The position numbers and the translations under genes are program-made. This document shows, one piece after another, positions 1-8,252 of a DNA stretch of 64,000 bases (its first letter is position 1; the number at the start of each line of letters is the position of its first letter). Where the stretch lies: positions 23,421-87,420 of the forward strand of contig JALSLY010000076.1 of the NCBI GenBank assembly GCA_026988035.1, written 5' to 3'. The notes beneath the pieces were generated by a model that was not told where the DNA came from, did not search any database, and saw only the letters and a list, made by a program, of their open reading frames with translations. This DNA comes from Thermotogae bacterium (lineage in GTDB: Bacteria; Thermotogota; Thermotogae; Mesoaciditogales; Mesoaciditogaceae).

Positions 1-591
1 AGATTTGAGAATTTTAGAGCAAGCGGAAAGATAATCCTTGATGGTGAAAACATTCTTTCTAAAGGCTATCCTCTTGAATCTTTGAGAATGAGAGTTGGAA
101 TGGTTTTTCAAAGACCGAACCCCTTTCCTAAGTCTATATACGAAAATGTTGCGTTTGGGCTGAAAATTCACGGGATAAAGAACAAGAAAGTTTTAGATGA
201 AACCGTGTATTCGTCTTTGAAAGCCGCGGCTGTATATGAGCAAGTCAAGGATGATCTCTCCCTTAACGCTTATAAGCTTTCCGGGGGTCAACAACAAAGA
301 CTTTGTATAGCACGTGCCCTTGCGGTTAAACCAGAAGTGATTCTTTTGGACGAACCTACATCAGCGATCGATCCGATCGCTACAAAACAAATAGAAGAAG
401 TTCTTGAAAGACTGAGTAAAGATTACACGATAGTTATCGTAACGCACAACATCCAGCAAGCTGCTAGAATAGCTGATTATATAGCTTTCTTTTACCTTGG
501 GAAACTCATAGAGTTCGGAAAGGCAGAAAAAATTTTGACATCTCCAAAAGAAAAATTAACCAACGATTATCTTACAGGTGTGTACAGTTAG
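1..591 (+). CDS. pstB: Phosphate ABC transporter ATP-binding protein PstB (5' truncated by window edge)
   Basis: The open frame runs in from base 1, so the N-terminus including Walker A lies outside the window. The visible part has the Q-loop with the PstB-typical [12 protein letters not shown], the ABC signature [15 protein letters not shown], Walker B VILLDEP followed by TSAIDP, and the H-loop in VTHNIQQA. PstB is the cytoplasmic ATPase that powers high-affinity phosphate uptake through PstAC. The next gene is phoU, 13 bases downstream, which is the usual pst order. Family assignment is secure; pstSCA are presumably upstream. Confidence 0.95.
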   Translation, partial: RFENFRASGKIILDGENILSKGYPLESLRMRVGMVFQRPNPFPKSIYENVAFGLKIHGIKNKKVLDETVYSSLKAAAVYEQVKDDLSLNAYKLSGGQQQRLCIARALAVKPEVILLDEPTSAIDPIATKQIEEVLERLSKDYTIVIVTHNIQQAARIADYIAFFYLGKLIEFGKAEKILTSPKEKLTNDYLTGVYS

Positions 592-604
592 AAAGGAGAA
601 AGAT

Positions 605-1276
605 ATGGAACATTCAAGACTTTCAAATTACGAGCATGCTCTTGACCTTTTAAGAATGAGGTTAAACGAAATGTTCGCATCATCACTTGAGGCATTCAAG
701 TCTTCAATGGAATCTTTAGAGAATTCTGATGTTGATCTTGCAAAAGAAGTGATAAACAGTGATGACAAAATAGACTTATTGAAAAGAGAAATAGAAGAAT
801 TGGTTTACGAAATACTTACAAGATTCCAACCTCTTGCTTCTGATCTTAGAAGGGTGATCATGGCAATGAAGATCGCAGGAGAGTTGGAACGTGTGGCAGA
901 TCAGGCGGTGAATATAGCTCAGGTTACAGAATTTCTAAAAGGCAAGAAGCTGATAAAGCCTCTTGTTGATATTCCTAAAATGGCGCAAATTGCTACAGAC
1001 ATGATGGCAAGATCAATGAGAGCGTATTTCGATGAAGATGTAGAATTAGCCAAACAAGTATGGCTTGTTGATGATCAAGTAGATGAACTCGATAGATTGA
1101 TAGTGGATGACATCGAAGAAGTCATAAAAAAGTATCCAACAGATGAGGTTATAAAACAATCAGAAAGAATTATATTGGTTTCCCGAGCCATAGAGAGAAT
1201 TGCAGATCATGCAACGAATATTTGTGAAGAGACTGTTTACATGCTCCTTGGGAAAGAATTGTTCAGCCTACTCTAA
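605..1276 (+). CDS. phoU: Phosphate signalling/transport accessory protein PhoU
   Basis: A 223-residue, highly charged, all-helical protein of normal PhoU length with two repeated PhoU helical-bundle halves; the acidic metal-binding type motifs are visible as ELERVADQAVNIA near residue 95 and AIERIADHATNICEE near residue 200. PhoU links the Pst transporter to the phosphate-sensing histidine kinase and restrains phosphate uptake. The ATG at 605 is chosen because AAAGGAG lies just upstream at 592-598; an upstream in-frame start at 578 would overlap pstB. A repeat, not a terminator, separates it from the regulator gene that follows. Confidence 0.95.
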   Translation: MEHSRLSNYEHALDLLRMRLNEMFASSLEAFKSSMESLENSDVDLAKEVINSDDKIDLLKREIEELVYEILTRFQPLASDLRRVIMAMKIAGELERVADQAVNIAQVTEFLKGKKLIKPLVDIPKMAQIATDMMARSMRAYFDEDVELAKQVWLVDDQVDELDRLIVDDIEEVIKKYPTDEVIKQSERIILVSRAIERIADHATNICEETVYMLLGKELFSLL

Positions 1277-1301
1277 CTTGATTTGCAAGTAAAACCATTG
1301 G

Positions 1302-1470
1302 TCATTGCGGACGTGACCATCGAATGGAGTCCTTGATGGTTCTGACAATTGCATTTTGGGTCTGTCCTCGCTGTGCTGTGGAGGCCCCTTCAATGCAATG
1401 TCATCACCAAGGATACAAAGAGTTTAGAATACATTAGGTACAATGTCATTGTGGGCTTGACCCGCAATCT
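1302..1470. repeat. Interspersed repeat, family B copy 1
   Basis: The core 1333-1414 is about 80% identical by eye to 3306-3387, in the same orientation. The shared blocks include GACAATTG, TCTGTCCTCGCT and CAATGTCATC. Flanking fragments (GTCATTGCGGAC at 1302, GTCATTGTGGGC at 1445) resemble the common GTCATTGCGAG-type dispersed repeats. No coding potential is seen. The repeat sits between phoU and the response regulator and fills most of the 217-base gap. Confidence 0.7.
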
Positions 1471-1493
1471 CATTTGAATCGAGGAAGATGAAT

Positions 1494-2174
1494 ATGAAAT
1501 CAATATTGATTGTGGAAGATGAGGAAGACATGGTTGAAATAATTTCTTACACTTTGAAGGAGAATGGATTCACTGTTCTTTCGGCCAGAACCGCTTCTGA
1601 AATGTGGGAAAGGTTGACAAATGATAAGGTCGATCTTATTCTGTTGGATATAGGTCTGCCTGACGAATCGGGAATAGATGTACTCAAAGCCTTGAGAAGG
1701 CAAGGAAATGATGTGCCTATTGTGATCTTAACAGCGAGAAGATCAGATGTGGATAAGATCCTTGGGCTTGAACTTGGAGCTGATGATTACGTGACTAAGC
1801 CTTTCAACAGATACGAACTCGTTGCAAGAATAAGAACCGTTTTAAGAAGATATGCGGGGCATAAGGTTAACAAAAGTATCGTGAAACTTGGTGAGAATAC
1901 ACTGAATATGGATTCCTACACTGCGGTGGATAGTGAAGGGAATGAAATAGAGTTTACGAAAAAAGAGTTTGGACTTTTGAAACTTTTAATATCAAATCCA
2001 AAAAAAGTCTTCACGCGTGAAGAAATACTCGATAGAATTTGGGGAGAGGATTTTTTTGGAGATTTCCGGACAGTGGATGTTCATGTTAGCAAAATAAGAG
2101 AGAAATTGGGAGATTCTGTCATAAAGACTGTTCGTGGAGTTGGGTATAAGCTTGGTGAGACTAACAATGGATAA
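1494..2174 (+). CDS. OmpR/PhoB-family response regulator
   Basis: A 226-residue transcription factor. The receiver domain occupies residues 1-115, with acidic D9-E10, phospho-acceptor D52 in LLDIGLP, T80 and K102 in VTKPF. The winged-helix DNA-binding domain occupies about 130-226 and contains FTREEILDRIW, TVDVHVSKIREKLG and the closing RGVGYKLG. The neighbouring pstB-phoU and the kinase that follows make a PhoB role likely, though PhoP-like specificity cannot be excluded. ATG 1494 is preferred over ATG 1488 because GAGGA at 1481-1485 is at proper distance only from 1494. It overlaps the kinase by 8 bases. Confidence 0.9.
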   Translation: MKSILIVEDEEDMVEIISYTLKENGFTVLSARTASEMWERLTNDKVDLILLDIGLPDESGIDVLKALRRQGNDVPIVILTARRSDVDKILGLELGADDYVTKPFNRYELVARIRTVLRRYAGHKVNKSIVKLGENTLNMDSYTAVDSEGNEIEFTKKEFGLLKLLISNPKKVFTREEILDRIWGEDFFGDFRTVDVHVSKIREKLGDSVIKTVRGVGYKLGETNNG

Positions 2175-3165
2175 AATACTGAATTTTGTGGATGAGGGTT
2201 TGATCGTAACAAATGACGAGTTTATTATCCTTGATTTTAACAACACACTTCGAGACAACTTCATTTCAGAAATCGAAAAGGGAACGAAAATCTTGGAGAT
2301 TATTTCATTTCCTGAAATAAACGAAGCCTTTGAAAAAGCCTCTGTGGGTTATACTTTTTCGAAAAGAACACCTGTTTACTTCGGTTTAAAAAGAATAGAG
2401 TGTGAAGTTACTGTTTTAAAAGAAAATTACATATATTGGTTGTTTAAAGATATAACAGCTCAAGAAGTTCTTAAGAATGCCAAAGCAGATTTTATTTCTG
2501 CCGTTTCTCATGAATTTATGACGCCAATAGGCATTGTAAAAGGGTTCCTTGAGATCATTAAGGATTCAAATACTCCCGCTCACTTAAAGGATAATTATTT
2601 TGACCGAGCAACCGCTCAATTGAATAGATTAGAAAAACTGCTGGATCAGCTCCTTTCACTTAGCGAATTGGAGATGAAAAGGTACAGACCAAACTTTTCA
2701 AGTGTCAATGTATCTCAACTTCTTTCGGAAGCCAAAGAAGAGATGTCATACAGATGGAAACCCAAAAAAATACAAATTTTCATAAACTCCGATAAATCAC
2801 TTTTCGTTTACACAGATGGAAGCGCGCTCTACAGAATAGTAACGAATCTTCTTTCTAATGCTATAAAGTACTCGTACGAAAATGGCGAAGTGACGATCTC
2901 AGCAAAAGAGAAAGTTGGATCGGTGGAAATATCGATCGAAGATCATGGTATAGGAATAAAAGAAAAAGAGTTACCCCGTGTTTTTGAAAGGTTTTACAGG
3001 GCATCGAATTGTTCTCAAACCGGTGCAAAAGGAATGGGACTTGGTCTTGCACTTGTAAAACATTTATGTGAAATCCTGAATGCAAAAATCTCAATAGAAT
3101 CGAAATATACGCTGGGAACCAGCGTTACCGTTCTCATTCCAAATTTAGACTTTCGTTCAAAATGA
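2167..3165 (+). CDS. Soluble sensor histidine kinase (PhoR-like)
   Basis: A 332-residue kinase with a PAS-like N-terminal domain at about 1-105. The dimerisation/phosphoacceptor helix has H115 in AVSHEFMTP. The HATPase domain has the N-box TNLLSNAIKYS, G1 EDHGIGI, F-box FERFYR and G2 GMGLGLALVKH. There is no membrane segment, so it must sense an intracellular cue or partner, plausibly PhoU and the Pst complex. The ATG at 2167 overlaps the regulator stop and implies coupled translation. The pair is bracketed by family B repeats. A PhoR role is inferred from context. Confidence 0.88.
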   Translation: MDKILNFVDEGLIVTNDEFIILDFNNTLRDNFISEIEKGTKILEIISFPEINEAFEKASVGYTFSKRTPVYFGLKRIECEVTVLKENYIYWLFKDITAQEVLKNAKADFISAVSHEFMTPIGIVKGFLEIIKDSNTPAHLKDNYFDRATAQLNRLEKLLDQLLSLSELEMKRYRPNFSSVNVSQLLSEAKEEMSYRWKPKKIQIFINSDKSLFVYTDGSALYRIVTNLLSNAIKYSYENGEVTISAKEKVGSVEISIEDHGIGIKEKELPRVFERFYRASNCSQTGAKGMGLGLALVKHLCEILNAKISIESKYTLGTSVTVLIPNLDFRSK

Positions 3166-3305
3166 GTTGTAAAGGTGTAGAACAAACTTATTTAAGAATT
3201 TTCTTTCTTTATTTGGAAAGCTCCTTCTGAATCTTGAATCCTTATTCTTTGAAACTTATATGCCACTTTGGGGAAATATACTAATTTAACTTTAAAAGAT
3301 AAGTG

Positions 3306-3387
3306 TTGATGGCTCTGACAATTGTCTTTCGGATCTGTCCTCGCTACGCTGCGGAGGCTCCTGCAAGGCAATGTCATCGCCGATGAT
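3306..3387. repeat. Interspersed repeat, family B copy 2
   Basis: A direct copy of the 1333-1414 core, downstream of the kinase. The two copies bracket the two-component pair. The interval 3166-3305 is AT-rich and shows no gene or clear terminator. Confidence 0.7.
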
Positions 3388-3424
3388 TACTTTCTGGACT
3401 TCAATTTTGAAGTGTATCGAGTAT

Positions 3425-3722
3425 AACATCTTCCACCGCTACACGGTCCCCCTTCTCAGCTATCGCTTCGGTCATGGAAGTGGGAAAGACATTGCACACC
3501 GTGCAATCCCACTCAGCTGCCGCGTGCGCCTACTACTCGGTTGCCACCTCAGACACAAAGAGGAAGTGATGATGCTCTCAACTTCGTTTCGGTCAGAAAA
3601 GTGGGAAAGACATTGCACACTGTGCAATCCCGCTCCGGCAACTCCACTCACAGCACAATCCCACTTCTCAAGAAAGGATTAATCCCCTCTATTAAGAGGG
3701 GTGCCTGAAAGGCGGGGTGTGT
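3425..3722. repeat. Modular hairpin repeat, family A (long, partly degenerate copy)
   Basis: It starts AACATCTTCCACCGCT and ends GGCGGGGTGTG. Inside are two copies of a GTGGGA...TTGCAC-ACC-GTGCAA...TCCCAC type inverted module, near 3480-3512 and 3600-3632, and the AATCCCCTCTATTAAGAGGGG palindrome near 3680-3700. Short open frames through it are repeat-derived and have no ribosome sites or family resemblance. This is the longest A copy in the window and fills the stretch between the kinase and the lipoprotein gene promoter. Confidence 0.8.
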
Positions 3723-3736
3723 GGATGTTTTTGCAC

Positions 3737-3752
3737 TGGCATGATACTTGCT
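3737..3752 (+). promoter_or_regulatory. Sigma-54 (-24/-12) type promoter
   Basis: TGGCATGATACTTGCT matches the RpoN consensus TGGCAC-N5-TTGCW, with the invariant GG (3738-3739) and GC (3750-3751) exactly 10 bases apart. A start site near 3763 would give a leader of about 65 bases to the lipoprotein gene at 3827. No obvious enhancer palindrome was found upstream. One such match can occur by chance, but a second one heads the 12 kb cluster. Confidence 0.6.
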
Positions 3753-3826
3753 AAGCAATATGAGGGGGTAGGGAATATTTTGTGATGCAATATGATTCGG
3801 ATTTTGTCGAAAGGAGGTGGAAAATC

Positions 3827-5506
3827 TTGAGATTTTCAAGAATTTTTCTTGCCCTCTCAATAATTGTTGTCACATTTTTGCTTGGTGCCTGTTTCTTGTT
3901 TGAAATGAAGTATCAAATAACAATTAGCCCAAGCTACGGTTCAAATCAAGTTGGGACTTCTCACACTTTAAATATTAAAGTTTCAAAAATCGGGTTGCTT
4001 GGGGGGCCTGTAGGAAACGCCAATATTTATTTGAATGTAACAGGTGCTAATCCATCTTCGACTACCCTTACAAGTGATTCAAACGGAAAAGCAACTTTCA
4101 CTTACACAGGAACAAATATTGGTACTGATACGATTGTGGCATCAGCATTTGGGGTTTCTGCAACGGCTGTTAAGTTATGGACCAAGTCAGCCACAGATAT
4201 AAGAAATGAGATAATGGGCATTGTAGCCACCTTTGATGATGGCGTGCCTCAAACATTTTCAAGTGTTGAAAAGATCGTGGTCATGGGCGATGAAGCGGTT
4301 CCCGTACTTTTAAACCTTCTGTCAACTTCAAATTCTTTAAAAGTGCGTTGGGCAAGCATCTATACACTTCCAAGAATTGCAAATCTTGATGAAATAGGTG
4401 GCGCGAAAGTGGCTCTTCAGGATCCTAATGAAACCATCGGGACAATGGCAGCCGCGATCTTTGTGGGAACAGGAGATGCTACGAGTTTGTCAATATTACA
4501 GGATGCTGAAAACTCGAATAGTGTGATGATGTACAGCATTCCACCAATTCTTTTAAGTGAATTTGCGAATAGAGTGTTGAAAGCCACAAGTTCTGGAACC
4601 AGATACGAGAATCCAAGATTCTATGGATATTCTGCATATCCTTTATATGAATCGCTTGATGAAGACATCGGAGAAACAAAGTTCACAGTCACAAAAGATG
4701 ATGCCAAATGTGAGATTATGGTGAATATATACATAGAGCTTACCGGTCCTGGTGCAACGAGTTCTTTGGCAAACACATGGAAAAACGGCATCGAGTCTGT
4801 TTGGAATGGCCCAAATGGTTACAGAAAATTTGGCTGTTATAAAGTCAAATTCAACGCAGACATAAAGGTCAACACTACAGGTGCAACACCGGAAGCGAGC
4901 AGAGATCAAATCAAAGTAGTGAGTATACATCCAACGCAAACACATACTTCGAGTACTGTTTTGGGGAGACCAAATGATGGTTCTACAAACGGTGAATGGG
5001 ACAATCAAGACACCGGAAACGTAGCAGCGCATGAAACCGGGCATTTGATGGGATTAGATGATGAATACACCTATGACGCGAGTGGGAATTACGTGAATAC
5101 TAATCCCCAAGTCACAGATCCTCAGAGTATAATGGCTCAAACGTGGGGAAATGTTTCTGCACTTCAATCTCATATAAACGCAATAATGAAAAATGCCGGC
5201 ATAAGTGTTCCAGCTACAATGACAGTTGTTCCTGCATCTGCAACAAATATTATAGGTACAGAACACACGGTGAAAGTGAATATCAGAGATCCTTTTGATA
5301 AGCCGGTTGCTGGCGTGAAAGTCACTTTTACTGTAAGCGGGCTGAACAATTTCACAAGAGAAGCGCTCACTGACGACAATGGTGATACGGCTTTGACTTA
5401 CGTCTATCAAGATGAAAAAGAAGGGAAAGATACAATAAATGTGAAAGCTAATTGTTGTCTAAGTGCTACCGTTGTTAAATTCTGGAAATTTCCGAGTTCA
5501 GATTAA
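3827..5506 (+). CDS. Lipoprotein metallopeptidase-like protein with bacterial Ig domains
   Basis: 559 residues. TTG 3827 follows AAAGGAGGTGG and gives a signal sequence with lipobox LLGAC (Cys 20 or so), so the protein should be lipid-anchored on the cell envelope. An invasin-type Ig domain (about 30-105) is followed by a HEAT-like helical stretch with paired motifs (about 130-230), then a catalytic region with the zincin motif HETGHLMGLDDEY at 402-414 (HExxHxxG/D). A second Ig-like domain forms the C-terminus (about 455-559). Known parts are the zincin motif and the Ig fold; substrate and exact peptidase family are unknown. It is preceded by a sigma-54-type promoter and followed by a strong terminator, so it is monocistronic. 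Confidence 0.75.
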   Translation: MRFSRIFLALSIIVVTFLLGACFLFEMKYQITISPSYGSNQVGTSHTLNIKVSKIGLLGGPVGNANIYLNVTGANPSSTTLTSDSNGKATFTYTGTNIGTDTIVASAFGVSATAVKLWTKSATDIRNEIMGIVATFDDGVPQTFSSVEKIVVMGDEAVPVLLNLLSTSNSLKVRWASIYTLPRIANLDEIGGAKVALQDPNETIGTMAAAIFVGTGDATSLSILQDAENSNSVMMYSIPPILLSEFANRVLKATSSGTRYENPRFYGYSAYPLYESLDEDIGETKFTVTKDDAKCEIMVNIYIELTGPGATSSLANTWKNGIESVWNGPNGYRKFGCYKVKFNADIKVNTTGATPEASRDQIKVVSIHPTQTHTSSTVLGRPNDGSTNGEWDNQDTGNVAAHETGHLMGLDDEYTYDASGNYVNTNPQVTDPQSIMAQTWGNVSALQSHINAIMKNAGISVPATMTVVPASATNIIGTEHTVKVNIRDPFDKPVAGVKVTFTVSGLNNFTREALTDDNGDTALTYVYQDEKEGKDTINVKANCCLSATVVKFWKFPSSD

Positions 5507-5523
5507 TCAAATTTAAAAGGGTG

Positions 5524-5550
5524 AAGGGCACGATAAAATCGTGCCCTTTT
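5524..5550 (+). terminator. Intrinsic terminator after the metallopeptidase gene
   Basis: An 11-bp perfect stem AAGGGCACGAT / ATCGTGCCCTT with an AAA loop and a T run. Confidence 0.92.
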
Positions 5551-5598
5551 CAAGTAAGTAAAAAGTTATAGACCTTGCTTAAAATCCAGTTTATCATG

Positions 5599-5607
5599 TG
5601 ATATAAT
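5599..5607 (+). promoter_or_regulatory. Extended -10 promoter of tRNA-Arg
   Basis: TGATATAAT is a perfect TGn-TATAAT extended -10 box, 17 bases before the tRNA 5' end. No good -35 is seen at 17 bp (a TTGCTT lies 21 bp upstream). Confidence 0.65.
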
Positions 5608-5624
5608 TAGCGACGGGTAATTGA

Positions 5625-5699
5625 GCCCCTATAGTTCAACGGATAGAACGGCGGATTCCTAATCCGCAAATGGAGGTTCGATTCCTCCTAGGGGCACCA
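5625..5699 (+). tRNA. tRNA-Arg (anticodon CCT)
   Basis: A full cloverleaf. The acceptor GCCCCTA pairs with TAGGGGC. The anticodon arm GCGGA-TTCCTAA-TCCGC carries CCT in the loop, the T arm contains GGTTCGATTCC, and CCA is encoded. It decodes AGG. The 212 bases after it, up to the transporter, contain only the short hairpins listed separately. Confidence 0.97.
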
Positions 5700-5732
5700 G
5701 TTTTTAGTGTGTTTTTATAATAGCATAGTTGT

Positions 5733-5799
5733 AATCGCACTTATTTTAAGAGTGCGGTTCATCTGGTGGGTGTTGTTCTTTTATACATTAATAAAGAAC
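5733..5799. promoter_or_regulatory. Two inverted repeats between tRNA-Arg and the YeeE-like gene
   Basis: CGCACTT...AGAGTGCG (about 5736-5757) could terminate or process the tRNA transcript but lacks a T run. GTCTTT-type GTTCTTT-N11-AAAGAAC (5775-5799) is a perfect 7-bp dyad that could be an operator or hairpin for the transporter gene starting at 5912. The remaining intergenic sequence is AT-rich and featureless. Confidence 0.35.
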
Positions 5800-5911
5800 T
5801 CAACTATTCATAGCTAAGAACTATTTTCTATTAATTTTACAGAATTCTCAGTCTGGTACCTTATTTTTCAGATGCGCCGTACCCAACTTCTCAATGAAGG
5901 AGGGGTTTTTG

Positions 5912-7288
5912 ATGTCTGAAAATGAAGAAGGAGAAAGGACTGAAGAAGCGCTTTCCCAGTCAAATCAAGGAGAAGAGAGGACTGGTTTAGCACCCTGGTT
6001 GATGGCAATCTCTCTTTTGGTTTCTGCGCTACTGCTTTTTATGGCTGGTTTCTTCTATCACCACGCCGCTTTGTGGGTTGGAATACTGCCTGGAATAATA
6101 CTTGGTGTGCTGCTTGAAATATGGAATTTATCTGATCCTAACATTCTAATCAAAATGTTTTCTTGGAGAGATAGAACATTTATCTCAATTTTTGGCTTGA
6201 TTGTGGGAGTTTCTGCTTTTTTGCTTTACTTTTTGTACATGCTTGGGGTTCCCATGAACTGGGGCTTTAACAATTTGTATTTTTGGGGAATCATAATAGG
6301 TGGGATAATTTTTGGAATAGGGGTATCCATAGCTGGTTACTTTCCCGCTTCTGTTTGGGTAGCAATAGGCCAAGGTAGAAAAGAAGCGTGGTGGGCGCTC
6401 TTTGGTGGTCTTGTGGGTGCCTTTGTGTGGACGCTTGTATATGGTCCATTTAGCCTTGGGCTTGTTAAACCAGCGAATTACGGTCCGGTTTCGATTGCTT
6501 TGGGAATATCGAATCAAAATGCCATAGGTGCGTGGTTTGTTGCCATGATATTTGCAGCTGTTTTCATAGGGTTATGGCTTGTTGTACCGAGATTTCCGGA
6601 TGAAAAGAAGGGTTATGGCATTTTGTTCTTCAGCCGTTCGCCTGACGAAGGTTCACGTTCTCCTTTGACAGAAGAGGATAGGAGAAGATATCCTCACATG
6701 AGAAAGTGGGTTGAGCCCATTGTGGAAGGGGACACCAACAAAGCATCGAGGTTGATCTTCATACTCATACTATCTTTTGCCATCACGATCACGGCTGTCA
6801 TAATGCTTAGACAGTACTTTGGCCAATCGATAACGTATTCATGGCTTGCAGGATGGCCTTTGTGGTTTACTCCTCACGCGGCTGAAAGTTTACCGTATGT
6901 GGCAAATATGTTCCCCACTTCCACAAACGGAGTTTTTGAGTACATGAAGGTTGTGGGATGGGCACCGATAGTCGACTTTGGACTTTTCCTTGGTGGCATT
7001 CTGTCTGCTATTGGTATAACGAAGCGCTGGATGGGCTTCAAAAAAGATATTCCTCCTGTTTGGGAAAAGAAGTACGGTTCGAGTTATGCCAAAAGATATA
7101 CAGCGGTATTTTGGGGTTCGTTTCTTGTTCTCTTCGGTGCTCGAATGGCTGGAGGAGGACTAACTGGACACATGATCTCCGGCATTGCCCAGCTTTCGGC
7201 TAGTGGATTTCTTTTCTCTGGTGTTGTATTTTTAACGGCTTTGATAATGACACACGTTCTGTACGGTAAGGAAATCCTTGGAGATTAA
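5912..7288 (+). CDS. YeeE/YedE (DUF395)-family membrane protein, cysteine-free
   Basis: 458 residues with about ten hydrophobic segments in two halves. Each half carries the family's glycine-rich signature: GIGVSIAGYFPASVWVAIGQG near residue 140 and FGARMAGGGLTGHMISG near residue 410. Characterised YeeE/YedE proteins import thiosulfate or related sulfur compounds through conserved cysteines in these motifs. Here the cysteine positions are Y/F and G, and the whole protein contains no Cys, so the transported compound or mechanism must differ. ATG 5912 is used because AAGGAGG (5897-5903) precedes it; the ATG at 5894 lies on the ribosome site itself. It is monocistronic, with a terminator downstream. 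Confidence 0.75.
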   Translation: MSENEEGERTEEALSQSNQGEERTGLAPWLMAISLLVSALLLFMAGFFYHHAALWVGILPGIILGVLLEIWNLSDPNILIKMFSWRDRTFISIFGLIVGVSAFLLYFLYMLGVPMNWGFNNLYFWGIIIGGIIFGIGVSIAGYFPASVWVAIGQGRKEAWWALFGGLVGAFVWTLVYGPFSLGLVKPANYGPVSIALGISNQNAIGAWFVAMIFAAVFIGLWLVVPRFPDEKKGYGILFFSRSPDEGSRSPLTEEDRRRYPHMRKWVEPIVEGDTNKASRLIFILILSFAITITAVIMLRQYFGQSITYSWLAGWPLWFTPHAAESLPYVANMFPTSTNGVFEYMKVVGWAPIVDFGLFLGGILSAIGITKRWMGFKKDIPPVWEKKYGSSYAKRYTAVFWGSFLVLFGARMAGGGLTGHMISGIAQLSASGFLFSGVVFLTALIMTHVLYGKEILGD

Positions 7289-7309
7289 AATTGACGGCTT
7301 ACAATTATT

Positions 7310-7351
7310 ACGAGGGCAACAACTATGAAGCAACAGGTTGCCCTCGTTTTT
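7310..7351 (+). terminator. Intrinsic terminator after the YeeE-like gene
   Basis: An 11-bp stem ACGAGGGCAAC / GTTGCCCTCGT with a 16-base loop and a TTTTT tail. It lies between convergent genes and may also slow leftward transcription from the nucleoside operon. Confidence 0.88.
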
Positions 7352-7366
7352 CATGTGTGTGGTAAT

Positions 7367-8248
7367 TCACTCCTCAATGGCTTTCTCTTTTGATGATTTA
7401 ACTCCTTGATATATCAAAGCTGCGACAATTGCTAAATAGGGAAACATCATAGTTAGGTTGGAGTTCAAGCCGTACGTTTGGAGGGATATTCCAAGTGCGT
7501 CCATGAATCCAAATGCAACCGTTGCGATTATTGTCCATGTGAAATTTCCATTTCCAAAAATTACCGCAGCGACTGCGATCCAACCACGCCCTGCACTCAT
7601 ATCTTTGTTAAAAAGTTTTAAGTATCCTATTGACAAATAAGCACCAGATATCCCAACTAACACCGCATTTATGAGTATGCTCATGTATCTCACTTTTATG
7701 GAAGACACCCCTGCTGAATCAAGCGCGCGCCAGTTTTTTCCAGCAGCTTTCAAGTGAAGACCAAATGTTGTGTGGGAATCTATGTATTTGAAGAGTATTA
7801 CGAGTATCAAAGTTAGCCATACTATCGAAGAAAAATCGTTGAAAACTCCGTTGAAAATTCCAAGGTTTCCCAAATGCACAAATGGAATCTGCTGAATTCT
7901 ATCTGATGTGAAAGAGCCTTTCACGCCAAAGATACTTTTGAGCAAAAGAATTGTCAAACTGGAAGCGAGAATGTTCAAAGCCATTCCTATAACCCATATA
8001 TTCGCGCGTAAGTTAACGCAGAACAAGGCGTATATGAGATTGAAAACAAGAGATGCGATTATCGCAAAGAACAATCCCATCCAGAAAGAAGAAAAGATAT
8101 AAGAACCGAAAACGGCGAAGAAAGCCGCAACGAGCATAGAGCCTTCTTGAGAGATGTTGAGCATTCCGGTTTGAAGCGTCCACATCCCACCAAGCGCAGG
8201 AAGGAGGATCAACACAAGCGTATTTATCGTTGATCTGTATATATACAC
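7367..8248 (-). CDS. BMP-family nucleoside ABC transporter permease 2
   Basis: A 293-residue polytopic permease of the ribose/galactose/nucleoside branched (BPD_transp_2) family, with LPALGGMWTLQTGMLNISQEG at the N-terminus, corresponding to the NIGxEG motif of this family. It pairs with the permease just upstream (4-base gap). The GTG start at 8248 follows GAGGAGGGATG. It is the last gene of the four-gene leftward operon. Together with the BMP lipoprotein-type binding protein, the substrate is probably a nucleoside, as for YufNOPQ/PnrA systems. Confidence 0.85.
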   Translation of the reverse strand: MYIYRSTINTLVLILLPALGGMWTLQTGMLNISQEGSMLVAAFFAVFGSYIFSSFWMGLFFAIIASLVFNLIYALFCVNLRANIWVIGMALNILASSLTILLLKSIFGVKGSFTSDRIQQIPFVHLGNLGIFNGVFNDFSSIVWLTLILVILFKYIDSHTTFGLHLKAAGKNWRALDSAGVSSIKVRYMSILINAVLVGISGAYLSIGYLKLFNKDMSAGRGWIAVAAVIFGNGNFTWTIIATVAFGFMDALGISLQTYGLNSNLTMMFPYLAIVAALIYQGVKSSKEKAIEE

Positions 8249-8252
8249 AAAT

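Noticed and set aside
3371..3682. Open frame of 103 codons
   Set aside because: It lies within the family A repeat modules, has no ribosome site and its residues simply translate the repeats.
5894..5911. ATG 5894 as start of the YeeE-like gene
   Set aside because: It sits on the AAGGAGG ribosome site that serves ATG 5912.
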